Made by a program: the position numbers and the translations under genes | Part shown: positions 1-7,747 of the stretch, in pieces | How positions within the stretch are numbered: position 1 is the first letter of the stretch | Layout: every line of letters starts with the position of its first letter | Origin: a bacterium | GTDB taxonomy: Bacteria; Zixibacteria; MSB-5A5; WJJR01 | Assembly (NCBI GenBank): GCA_035559435.1 | Contig: DATMBC010000016.1 | Span: forward strand, 1-43,197 | DNA: 43,197 nt | Direction of reading: 5' to 3' | Notes under the pieces: generated by a model | Database searches by the model: none | What the model was told of the DNA's origin: nothing | What the model saw: only the letters and a program-made list of their open reading frames with translations

Positions 1-218
1 GTTGGTAATGACTAAGCGAGCCCGTATAGGCGCACCCGCCATGTGCGAATGTAGTTGACTTTCGGGGCGGGAGGCATTGAATTAGACATAGTCAGTTGCT
101 CGGCCTGCAAGTGTCAGGGCAGACCCAACCAACGTCAATCAAGCTGTGTGACCGGGGCGTGACGGCAGTATTCTGTCACATGTGAAATCGGGAACAAGCA
201 GGAGAAGAGTTCGATCCT
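1..218. other. Left-edge noncoding region
   Basis: I see no convincing gene here. It holds a weak promoter-like pair for the acetyltransferase (TTGACT at 55-60, TGAATT at 78-83, 17-bp spacer) and a perfect 10-bp palindrome TCACATGTGA at 176-185, about 35 bp before the start codon. The palindrome could be a regulator site but is short. A GGAG at 201-204 is rather far from the ATG at 219. Confidence 0.4.
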
Positions 219-1211
219 ATGGGACCAGTGGCTGAAAAGACCAGACGGCGCAAGACCACCGCCGAACCCAAAGCCAGACCGCAGAAGGCGCCGCGCGGCA
301 GCGGCACCCCGCGGATCACCGCGTTGGCCGAAAGCGACCTGCTGACGGCCGCGCAACTCATGGCGCGCACCGTGGACTATGTCCGCGGCGAAGCCGGCCT
401 GCCGCCGCTCGGATTGTCCTTCAAGACCACCCCTCCCCTGCTCCAGCACATCTACGAGCAGGAGCCGGATCTGTCCTGGGGGGCCTACGACGGCGACGAA
501 CTGGTCGGTTTTGCGGTGTCGCACATGCGCGACCGCCAGTGGCATTCGGCTTACCTGTTTGTCGACCCCGATTATCAGAACAAGGGGCTGGGGACGCAGT
601 TGATGAAGACCGGCCTGGCCGAGGCGGAAAAGCGCGAGGCCTATATCACCTCCACCTGCACCTTCACTTACAACCCCAAGGCGATCGCGCTTTACACCCG
701 TCTGGGGATGTTCCCGCGCAAGAACCTGATGCTGATGGAAGGCCCGCATTGCAAGGACATGGTCTGCCCGCCGCCTCCCGACACGGTCACGCCGAAGATC
801 ATTGCCTCGACCAGTCTGCTGGCCGACCTCAATCACATGGACCGCGAGATTCGCGGGATCAACCGTTCGGTCGACCACTGCTACTGGCTGGCCGATGACA
901 GTTACACCGGCTATGTCTTCGAGGCGGGCGGCAATCTGGTCGGCTACGCCTACATCTCCCAGCAGGGATTCATCGCGCCGGTGCTGGCGGTGCGCGACAC
1001 CTACCTGCCCGACATCATCGTCCATTGCATGCGGCTTTTGAAGGACAACTACGATGTCGCGCCGAAGCTGTGGCTGAACGGCAAAAACTTCGCTTCCCTG
1101 CAGCTGCTTTTGAATCACAACTTCCGGATCAAAGAGATCGGCCTGTTGATGACCAACCGGATGTTCTGCGACATGCGGCGCTATCTGCCTTCATCGCTGG
1201 CGGTCTTTTAG
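219..1211 (+). CDS. Tandem GNAT-family N-acetyltransferase
   Basis: A 330-residue protein with a basic N-terminal tail (about residues 1-30) and a GNAT fold at about 32-175. Acetyl-CoA-binding motif A is visible as 'FVDPDYQNKGLG' (residues 114-125, the Q-x-x-G-x-G pattern), and 'NPKAIALYTRLGM' is the usual C-terminal half of the domain. Residues from about 190 to the end look like a second, degenerate GNAT-like domain ('GNLVGYAYISQQG'), so the protein resembles double-GNAT enzymes. It should transfer an acetyl group from acetyl-CoA to an amine. The substrate cannot be read from sequence. The gene stands alone and is followed by a strong terminator at 1236-1267. Confidence 0.85.
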   Translation: MGPVAEKTRRRKTTAEPKARPQKAPRGSGTPRITALAESDLLTAAQLMARTVDYVRGEAGLPPLGLSFKTTPPLLQHIYEQEPDLSWGAYDGDELVGFAVSHMRDRQWHSAYLFVDPDYQNKGLGTQLMKTGLAEAEKREAYITSTCTFTYNPKAIALYTRLGMFPRKNLMLMEGPHCKDMVCPPPPDTVTPKIIASTSLLADLNHMDREIRGINRSVDHCYWLADDSYTGYVFEAGGNLVGYAYISQQGFIAPVLAVRDTYLPDIIVHCMRLLKDNYDVAPKLWLNGKNFASLQLLLNHNFRIKEIGLLMTNRMFCDMRRYLPSSLAVF

Positions 1212-1235
1212 ACCCGTCGACTTTTGCCTTGCCTG

Positions 1236-1267
1236 ACGGGCGGACCTGTTGGTCCGCCCGTTTGCCT
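1236..1267 (+). terminator. Rho-independent terminator after the GNAT gene
   Basis: An 11-bp perfect stem (1236-1246 with 1251-1261), loop TGTT, followed by TTTGCC. It lies 25 bp after the stop codon and separates the acetyltransferase from the pilin unit. Confidence 0.8.
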
Positions 1268-1414
1268 TTGCTCCGTTCGGGCGCTTGTAGACGTCCGCCC
1301 ATAGTTTTGCCCGCCCTCCCTACTGTTGCGGCGGCGAGGCGTTGCTTGCCGTTTGGACAGACGCCTAACCGCCGGTCCCACTGCGATTAGCGTCACGGCG
1401 ATTGATCTCTCATC

Positions 1415-1430
1415 GGGCATGGCGTTTGCA
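1415..1430 (+). promoter_or_regulatory. Sigma-54 (-24/-12) promoter of the pilin gene
   Basis: GGGCATGGCGTTTGCA fits the RpoN consensus TGGCACGN4TTGCA with only two mismatches. The invariant GG (1416-1417) and GC (1428-1429) have the required 12-bp register. Transcription would begin near 1441, giving a leader of about 60 nt to the ATG at 1501. Sigma-54 control of pilins, usually with PilR, is well known. No bEBP gene is seen here. Confidence 0.7.
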
Positions 1431-1500
1431 CAGATACTATCCGCGCCGGCACGCAGGGCGTGACAGTCCGTTCAACTCAATCACAAAGGAGAAACCGCCG

Positions 1501-1926
1501 ATGTTATCGAAACTCCATCGTTCGCAGAGGGGCTTCACCCTGATCGAGCTCATGATCGTGGTGGTCATCATCGGCATTCTGGCCGCGCTGGCGATCCCGC
1601 GCTTCATGGCCGCCTCGGCGAAGTCGAAGACCTCCGAGGCCAAGCAGATTCTCAAGCAGATCTATGTCATGCAACAGGCGTATCGCCAGGAGTATGACTC
1701 GTACTGGGGCAACGGCGTGACCGCGGACGCTGCCAACGGCAACAACTTCGCGCGCATCGGCGTCAACATCGGCTCGACCGCGCGCTACAGCTACGCGATG
1801 ACCGCCGCCGCCAACACCTTCTCGTGCACCGCGACGGCCAACATCGACGACGATGCCACGGTCGATACCTGGACGATCGATCAGACCGGGACGTTGCTCA
1901 ACACCGTGGACGACCCGACCTCGTAA
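1501..1926 (+). CDS. Type IV pilin / pseudopilin-like protein
   Basis: A 141-residue prepilin. The class III signal is intact: a short basic leader ending in G11, then 'FTLIELMIVVVIIGILAALAIP'-type sequence, with Phe at +1 and Glu at +5 of the mature protein. The hydrophobic N-terminal helix runs to about residue 34, followed by an amphipathic helix and a small C-terminal beta region containing 'DDDATVDTWTID'. Prepilin peptidase would cleave after G11. The start at 1501 has the Shine-Dalgarno AAAGGAGA; an upstream in-frame start at 1402 would overlap the sigma-54 promoter. No pilus-assembly ATPase, secretin or peptidase gene is nearby, so whether it serves a type IV pilus or type II secretion is open. 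Confidence 0.9.
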   Translation: MLSKLHRSQRGFTLIELMIVVVIIGILAALAIPRFMAASAKSKTSEAKQILKQIYVMQQAYRQEYDSYWGNGVTADAANGNNFARIGVNIGSTARYSYAMTAAANTFSCTATANIDDDATVDTWTIDQTGTLLNTVDDPTS

Positions 1927-1949
1927 TTCGCGTTCAGGTTCCGCAATCA

Positions 1950-1990
1950 ACGGCGCCCCGTGGCCACACGGGGCGCCGTTTGTGTCTTGC
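1950..1990 (+). terminator. Terminator after the pilin gene
   Basis: A 13-bp perfect GC-rich stem (1950-1962 with 1967-1979), loop GCCA, followed by the T-rich tail TTGTGTCTT. It closes the monocistronic pilin unit. Confidence 0.85.
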
Positions 1991-2027
1991 TCGCTGGGGT
2001 GACAAGGGACGGAAATCCCTCTCCTAG

Positions 2028-2440
2028 TTGGGGCAGGTCTCAGACCTGCCCCACAATTCCCAATTCTTCACCGCATCACCAAACACCAGACGGCCCAACA
2101 CCGCCATCCCGAAACCCGGCGGGTCTCAGACTCGCCCCTACGGATTGGAAGTCGCTGAGGTCGAACGCGGGATACGTCCCAAATTGTCATGCCGAGCGCA
2201 GCGAAGCATCTGCTTTTGACCGCCTGAGAGAAAAGCTGACCCCCCTCCGCCTGTGGCGGATCGGGATGACAATGTTGGGCCTTGGAATAACGGAGAGGTG
2301 GCCGCTGTGAACGCACCCGCCACGGAGTGTCGTTCTCGCCGTAGTACCAGCCCCGGAGGGCCGACAGATCGTAGCCCAGGGCGCAAGCCCTGGGGTGGGA
2401 CAGGCAAATGACACAAAGCCCCGGAGGGGCGACACAGACA
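2028..2440. repeat. Cluster of dispersed palindromic intergenic repeats
   Basis: This gene-free stretch between the pilin and leuS contains at least three repeat types that recur elsewhere in the window. (a) GTTGGGGCAGG-type palindrome at 2028-2052, with a reverse-orientation relative at about 2116-2142; relatives occur at 20702 and 33330. (b) TGTCATGCCGAG to TGACAATGTT at 2185-2280, also at 39173-39266. (c) AGCCCCGGAGGG-CGACA, twice, at 2349-2367 and 2417-2435. They look like REP/MITE-like non-autonomous elements, not genes. Confidence 0.6.
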
Positions 2441-2453
2441 CGTTCCATAGCAA

Positions 2454-2484
2454 CGGGGCGGTCCGATGGCCGGACCGCCCCGCG
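2454..2484 (-). terminator. Hairpin terminator after leuS
   Basis: A GC-rich inverted repeat (CGGGGCGGTCC with GGACCGCCCCG around a short loop) lies about 37 bp downstream of the leuS stop on the minus strand. The T-tract is weak (TTGCTAT), so efficiency is uncertain. Confidence 0.55.
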
Positions 2485-2520
2485 CACCCCAAGACAGCAC
2501 TCCGTCGAAATCGTTGCGCC

Positions 2521-5025
2521 CTATCCGGGCTTGACCACGAAATTCAACAACTTCCCCGGCACGTAGATCTGTCGGACCCGCGTACCCGCCAAATGCCCGG
2601 CGATCCTGGGATCGGCTTCGGCGGCGCGAACCACATCGGCTTCCGCGGACCCGGTCGTGACCTCAATCTGTCCGCGCAGCTTGCCGTTGACTTGCACTGC
2701 AATTGACAGCGTGTCGGCCGGCAGCGCGCGCGGATCCAGCGCCGGCCAGCCGGCCTTGAAGATGCTCGGAGCGAATCCCAACGTTTCCCACCATTCCTCG
2801 GCCAGATGCGGCGCCAATGGCGCCAGCAACCGCACGATCGTCGAGGCGCAGGCAGCGCGCAACTCCGGACGCAATTGGTCCCCGGGCGCGGCGGCATTGG
2901 TCAACTCCATGACCGCCGAAACGCAGGTGTTCAATTGCATGATCTCAAAGTCGCGGTCATACCGTTGGATGGTCTCATGCAGTTTGCGGTACACGGCCCG
3001 CTCACCCTCGCCCAACGTGGCCGGGTCGAAGACCGCATCCACGGTGATCGGGCCGGCGACCGCGGCGCGGGTGTCGCGTACGAGCCGGTCGACTTTCATC
3101 AGGAACCGCTCTATGCCGACGATCCCCTCCCCCGACCAGAGCACTTCACGGTCGCCGGGAGTGGCGAAGAACATGGTCAGGCGCGTCGGATCGACCCCAT
3201 GGCGCTCCATCACGTCGATCGGCGAGACCACATTTCCTTTCGACTTCGACATGACCTCGCCTTTGGCGTCAAGCACCATGCCGTGATTGAACATGATCGT
3301 GGCCGGCTCATCGACGGTCAGCCAGCCGATGTCCTTCAGGAATTTGGTGAAGAAGCGGAAGTAGATCAGGTGCCCGGTGGCGTGCGTGATCCCGCCCATG
3401 TAATAGTCGATCGGCAACCAGGCGGCCGCCTTGGCCTTGTCAAACGGCGCCTGATCGTTGTGCGGATCGATGTAGCGCAGGAAATACCACGACGAGCACA
3501 TGAAGGTGTCCATCGTGTCGGGGTCGCGCTGCGCCGGGCGGCCGCACTTTGGGCATGTCACGTTCATAAAGGAAGGCACATCGGCCAGAGGCGAACGTCC
3601 CTTGGGCAGATAGTCAATGTCCCCCTGCGGCAACAGCACCGGCAGATCCGACTCCGGCACCGGCACAATGCCGTCCGTTTCGCAATGGATCATCGGGATC
3701 GGCGCGCCCCAGTAACGCTGGCGCGAGACCAGCCAGTCGGTCAGGTGGAACTGCACCTTGGCGCGGCCGATGCCTTCCGCTTCCAGCGTGGCGATGACCT
3801 TGGCGATCCCCGCCTCGCCGGCCAGGCCATCGAACCGTCCGGAATTGACCATGGTGCCGTAGCCCGGATCGGGCGCGGTCATGGAGGCGGGATCGGGGAT
3901 CGAGTCCCCGGTGCGGATCACCGGTTTGATTGGCAGACCATAGCGGCGCGCGAAGGCGAAGTCGCGCTCGTCGTGGGCGGGCACACCCATCAGCGCGCCG
4001 GTGCCATAGCCGGCGAGCACATAATCGGCGACCCAGAGCGGGACTTGCTCGTGCGTCACCGGGTTGGTGATCTTCACGCCGGTGTCCACGCCCGACTTCT
4101 CCCCCGCCGCCATCCGGTCGACATTCAGCTGCGCCGACACCCGGCGGACAAACTCATCGACGGCGGCACGATGGCCGGACGGAATCGCCAGCGTCTTCAA
4201 AAGCGGCGCATCCGGCGCGATCGCCATGAAGGTCACGCCGCAGATCGTGTCCGGACGGGTGGTGAAGACCGTGAGCTTGGAGCCATCGGGCAGGCGGAAG
4301 TCGACCTCGGCGCCGGTGGACTTGCCGATCCAGTTGCGCTGGAGACTCTTCAGATGGTCCGGCCAGCCGGGCAGTTTATCGAGATCGGCCTGCAGGCGGT
4401 CAGCATAGTCGGTGATTTTGATGTACCATTGGGTCAGATCCTTCTTGGTGACCGGATTGCCGCAACGCCAGCAGACACCGCCCGCCGCCTGTTCATTGGC
4501 CAGCACGGTGTTGTCGTATTCGCAGTAGTTGACCTGCGAGGCCTTGCGGTAGACCAGGCCATGCTTGTGCAGTTGCAGGAACATCCACTGCGTCCACTTG
4601 TAGTAGTCGGGACGGCAGGAGAAGATTTCGCGCGACCAGTCGAAGGAGAGCCCGATTTTCTGCAAGGTCGCCTTCGACTGGGCGATGTTGCCGTAGGTCC
4701 ACTTCTCCGGATGCAGCCCGCGCTTGATCGCCGCCTGCTCGGCGGGCAGACCGAAGGCGTCCCAGCCGATGGGGTGCAGGACATCGTATCCCTGCATCAT
4801 GCGCCGGCGGGCGATCGCGTCGGTCATGGTGTAATTGCGGAAATGCCCCATGTGGATGTCGCCGGAGGGATAGGGCAACATCGGCATGACGAAGTATTTC
4901 TTGCCCGGACGCGGCAGTTCGGGGGCGCGGTATAGCGCCATCTCATCCCAGCGTTTCTGCCACTTGGCCGCCGGGTCGGCCAGACGGCGCACAGGGGAAT
5001 CGGTGACGGGCTTGACGTCGCTCAT
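2521..5025 (-). CDS. leuS: Leucyl-tRNA synthetase
   Basis: An 834-residue class I aminoacyl-tRNA synthetase that charges tRNA-Leu with leucine in the cytoplasm. The HIGH motif is 'HMGH' at residues 58-61, preceded by 'PYPSGDI'. The CP1 editing domain carries 'FTTRPDT' and 'GYGTGALMGVPAHDERD'. The KMSKS loop is 'VMSKS' at 591-595, and the C-terminal anticodon-binding domain is complete. Length matches bacterial LeuRS. I chose the ATG at 5025 because it lies 19 bp after the asnS stop; a longer reading start would run into asnS. It is the third gene of a deacetylase-asnS-leuS unit. Confidence 0.97.
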   Translation of the reverse strand: MSDVKPVTDSPVRRLADPAAKWQKRWDEMALYRAPELPRPGKKYFVMPMLPYPSGDIHMGHFRNYTMTDAIARRRMMQGYDVLHPIGWDAFGLPAEQAAIKRGLHPEKWTYGNIAQSKATLQKIGLSFDWSREIFSCRPDYYKWTQWMFLQLHKHGLVYRKASQVNYCEYDNTVLANEQAAGGVCWRCGNPVTKKDLTQWYIKITDYADRLQADLDKLPGWPDHLKSLQRNWIGKSTGAEVDFRLPDGSKLTVFTTRPDTICGVTFMAIAPDAPLLKTLAIPSGHRAAVDEFVRRVSAQLNVDRMAAGEKSGVDTGVKITNPVTHEQVPLWVADYVLAGYGTGALMGVPAHDERDFAFARRYGLPIKPVIRTGDSIPDPASMTAPDPGYGTMVNSGRFDGLAGEAGIAKVIATLEAEGIGRAKVQFHLTDWLVSRQRYWGAPIPMIHCETDGIVPVPESDLPVLLPQGDIDYLPKGRSPLADVPSFMNVTCPKCGRPAQRDPDTMDTFMCSSWYFLRYIDPHNDQAPFDKAKAAAWLPIDYYMGGITHATGHLIYFRFFTKFLKDIGWLTVDEPATIMFNHGMVLDAKGEVMSKSKGNVVSPIDVMERHGVDPTRLTMFFATPGDREVLWSGEGIVGIERFLMKVDRLVRDTRAAVAGPITVDAVFDPATLGEGERAVYRKLHETIQRYDRDFEIMQLNTCVSAVMELTNAAAPGDQLRPELRAACASTIVRLLAPLAPHLAEEWWETLGFAPSIFKAGWPALDPRALPADTLSIAVQVNGKLRGQIEVTTGSAEADVVRAAEADPRIAGHLAGTRVRQIYVPGKLLNFVVKPG

Positions 5026-5044
5026 ATAGGTCCCATTGGTCCAA

Positions 5045-6346
5045 TTACGGATACAGCCGTCCGAGCGTGCGCGCAAACGGAATGGTTTCGCGCACATGGT
5101 CCAGGCCGCAGATCCAGGCTACGGTGCGCTCGAGGCCCAGCCCAAATCCGGCATGCGGTACCGAACCATAGCGGCGCAAATCGAGGTACCACTCGTAGGA
5201 CTCCTGTGGCAGCCCCTGCTCCTTGATGCGTTCCAGCAGGAGATTGAGGTCATCCTCGCGCTGGGAGCCGCCGATCAATTCGCCGTATCCTTCCGGCCCG
5301 AGCAGGTCGTCGCAGAGCACCACCTCGGGACGCTCGGGGTTGCGTTTCATGTAGAAGGCCTTGCACTCGGTCGGCCAGTTGTAGACAAACAGCGGCCGCT
5401 CGAAATCCTCCATCAGTTTCTCCTCGTCGGGCGCGCCGAAATCGTTGCCCCACTGGATGGTCATCCCGGCCGCCTGCAGCCGTGCAATCGCCTCGTCGTA
5501 GGAGATGCGCGGGAACGGCGCCTGGACTTTCTCCAGACGCGCCACATCGCGTCCCAGTGTTTTGAACTCCGCCTGGCACTTGTCCAGCACCCAGCGCACG
5601 ATATGGCAGACCAGATCCTCTTGCAATTGCATGTTGGCGTTGGAGTCGTTGAAGGCGACCTCCGGCTCCAGCATCCAGAATTCGTTGAGGTGTTTGCGCG
5701 TCTTGGACTTTTCGGCGCGGAAGGTCGGGCCGAAGCAGTAGACCCGTCCGTGCGCCATCGCGGCCGCCTCGACGTACAACTGCCCGGTCTGCGCCAGGTA
5801 GGCCTTGCCGAGGTCGAAGTATTCGAGTTCGAACAACGACTGGGCGCTTTCCCCGATTGCGCCGGTCAGGATCGGCGTGTCGATGCAGATGAAACCGCGC
5901 TCGTAGAAGAACTGACGGATCGCCATGATAATCTCATTGCGCACGCGCATGATCGCATGCTGACGCGACGAGCGCAGCCAGAGGTGGCGGTTGTCCATCA
6001 GGAACGCGGGGCCATGCTCCTTGGGCGTGATCGGGTAGTCGGCGGCAATGGCGATTACCGACAGATCGGTCACGTTCATCTCGAAGCCGCCGGGGGCGCG
6101 TTTTTCCTCGCGGATGACGCCGGTCATGACAAACGAGGATTCCTGCGTCAGCTTTTCAAAGGCGGCAAACCCGCTCTCGGCGCATTCGCCCGCCACCAGC
6201 ACCCCCTGGAGGTACCCGGTGCCGTCGCGCAGGATGGCGAATTTGATCTTGCCGCTGGAGCGTTTCTGGTAGAGCCAGCCGCGCACGGTGACCGTCTGGC
6301 CGACATAGTCCTTCAGATTGGCGATGTAGGTGATGGGTGTGGTCAT
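5045..6346 (-). CDS. asnS: Asparaginyl-tRNA synthetase
   Basis: A 433-residue class II synthetase that charges tRNA-Asn. An N-terminal OB-fold anticodon-binding domain (about residues 8-100, 'VTVRGWLYQKRSSGKIKF') precedes the catalytic domain. Motif 2 is 'GPTFRAEKSKTRKHLNEF' and motif 3 is 'GFGLGLERTVAWICGL'. The C-terminal 'IPFARTLGRLYP' is the AsnRS (not AspRS) ending. The ATG at 6346 begins exactly at the conserved OB fold, so the upstream extension is rejected. It lies 34 bp after the deacetylase stop and 19 bp before leuS, implying co-transcription. Confidence 0.97.
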   Translation of the reverse strand: MTTPITYIANLKDYVGQTVTVRGWLYQKRSSGKIKFAILRDGTGYLQGVLVAGECAESGFAAFEKLTQESSFVMTGVIREEKRAPGGFEMNVTDLSVIAIAADYPITPKEHGPAFLMDNRHLWLRSSRQHAIMRVRNEIIMAIRQFFYERGFICIDTPILTGAIGESAQSLFELEYFDLGKAYLAQTGQLYVEAAAMAHGRVYCFGPTFRAEKSKTRKHLNEFWMLEPEVAFNDSNANMQLQEDLVCHIVRWVLDKCQAEFKTLGRDVARLEKVQAPFPRISYDEAIARLQAAGMTIQWGNDFGAPDEEKLMEDFERPLFVYNWPTECKAFYMKRNPERPEVVLCDDLLGPEGYGELIGGSQREDDLNLLLERIKEQGLPQESYEWYLDLRRYGSVPHAGFGLGLERTVAWICGLDHVRETIPFARTLGRLYP

Positions 6347-6380
6347 ATTCTCCGTCAAGAACGGCCGACACGGCCGCACG

Positions 6381-7136
6381 TTAGGGTGCCATGGACGGGA
6401 CTGATGTTCCTCGCCAATTGCCCACCGTGGCCGCCCCGGCCGACAGCGACGCAAACAGACGGGTGCGCCACGACGGGGCGGCATCGGACATCAGGATACG
6501 GCGCAATTCGCGCATTGTCATCAGGGTGTGCACATTGACCCGCGGGATGGCGTACCGGTCCCCGGCCGGGCCATTGACCGCAAAGGCGGCGTCGTAGCCG
6601 GCCTCACGCGCGGCATCGCGGACCCGTTCATTGTGGCGGCCGAACGGATAGGCCAATTGACGCACCGGCGCGCCGCAGCGATCCTCGATCTCCGCGCGGG
6701 AATCGTGCAATTCGGCGCGCAACGCGCGTGGCGAAAGCATGGTCAAATCGCGGTGGCGGCATGTGTGCGAGCCCAGGGTCAACCCCGCCTCCGCCCAACG
6801 GCGGGCCTGCTCCCATGTCATCATTGGACGGCGTCGTCCGAGCAGGCGCACATCCCAATCGTCGCTTCGCCCCATCGCGCCGGAAATGATGAAGATGATG
6901 GCGTTCCAACCGCGCTCGCTCAACGCCGGGAGCGCCTCGTTACCAATGGAGGCATAGGCGTCGTCGAAGGTGAACAGCACTTCGGGCATCACCTGCAACG
7001 GGTCGCGTCCGGCGCGTCCGACAACCCGTCCGGTCTGCGCGACCAGATCGAGCACGCGCCGGAAACGCGCCGGCGAGAGCCGTGTGATCTCCAGCCCGGT
7101 GGGCGATTCGACGCGATGGAAATTGAGGACATTCAT
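6381..7136 (-). CDS. Polysaccharide deacetylase (NodB / CE4 family)
   Basis: A 251-residue NodB-homology protein. Motif 1 is 'TFDDAY' (residues 56-61, the catalytic base Asp and metal Asp). Motif 2 is 'SHTCRH' (122-127), giving the H-x-x-x-H metal ligands, and 'LAYPFG' is motif 3. Family members remove N-acetyl groups from peptidoglycan, chitin or surface polysaccharide. No signal peptide or membrane anchor is seen, so the substrate and compartment are uncertain. The gene heads the asnS-leuS unit and begins only about 12 bp after a terminator-like hairpin that follows tRNA-Ala. Confidence 0.88.
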   Translation of the reverse strand: MNVLNFHRVESPTGLEITRLSPARFRRVLDLVAQTGRVVGRAGRDPLQVMPEVLFTFDDAYASIGNEALPALSERGWNAIIFIISGAMGRSDDWDVRLLGRRRPMMTWEQARRWAEAGLTLGSHTCRHRDLTMLSPRALRAELHDSRAEIEDRCGAPVRQLAYPFGRHNERVRDAAREAGYDAAFAVNGPAGDRYAIPRVNVHTLMTMRELRRILMSDAAPSWRTRLFASLSAGAATVGNWRGTSVPSMAP

Positions 7137-7147
7137 TGCCGGTGCCT

Positions 7148-7177
7148 AAGACGAAGCCCCGCTGGAATCAGCGGGGC
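7148..7177 (-). terminator. Terminator-like hairpin between tRNA-Ala and the deacetylase
   Basis: A 9-bp perfect stem (7156-7164 with 7169-7177) with a 4-nt loop, followed on the minus strand by TTCGTCTT. It lies between tRNA-Ala and the deacetylase start at 7136, leaving almost no room for another promoter. Confidence 0.65.
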
Positions 7178-7188
7178 CTGTCGAATCC

Positions 7189-7264
<76 letters not shown>

Positions 7265-7276
7265 GGGACGGCGCCG

Positions 7277-7304
7277 AATATAACCAATAACCCCAAGAAA
7301 GCAA
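7277..7304 (-). promoter_or_regulatory. Promoter of tRNA-Ala
   Basis: TTGCTT (-35, 7299-7304), a 16-bp spacer, then TATATT (-10, 7277-7282), 12 bp before the tRNA 5' end. This may also supply transcription for the deacetylase-asnS-leuS genes by read-through. Confidence 0.6.
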
Positions 7305-7747
7305 ACACGTTTGCACAAGCGACTTTGGACTTGTATACCGGAGCGTTTCGGTTATCTTTCCGGGCGAGGGCTTTATCCCGGCGAACGGGGCCGGATAATA
7401 CCACAACTGCAATTCCTCGCCGCCTTCCATCCCGCTATTACCCCGCGCCCGTAGCGGCGAATACTTGATACCAACTGGGAGGGCGTCCGCGCGCTCGTGA
7501 CCGAGGCCCTGCCTGCGCGTCGGCGCGCGCTTGAAGCGCTTTGTAGCTAGACCGTTGCTCCGCCCTTTCGAAGTCGGGCACGGCTTCCGTGTCGAGGCCA
7601 TGATATGCACTCGGCAGTTATCGCCTCTGCACGTCCCGGCGCTGACGCAATCGGGCTCATGTCGCCGATCGGCGGGATCAGAGGCGGGGCGCCTCACGAG
7701 GTGCAACAATTACCATCCTCGAACACCACATCACCATGGAGGACTCC
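7305..7747. other. Noncoding spacer before the secreted-protein cluster
   Basis: This 440-bp divergent spacer contains open frames on both strands, but none has family similarity or a good ribosome-binding site. I find no clear promoter for the 7748 gene. The Shine-Dalgarno GGAGG at 7738-7742 decides the start at 7748. Confidence 0.5.

Noticed and set aside
2806-4935. 709-codon open frame opposite leuS
   Set aside because: It is complementary to a complete leucyl-tRNA synthetase and its translation is Arg/His/Gly-rich without family motifs. It is a GC-rich antisense shadow.
5036-6538. 500-codon plus-strand frame opposite asnS
   Set aside because: It lies over an intact asparaginyl-tRNA synthetase with all class II motifs; the antisense frame shows none.
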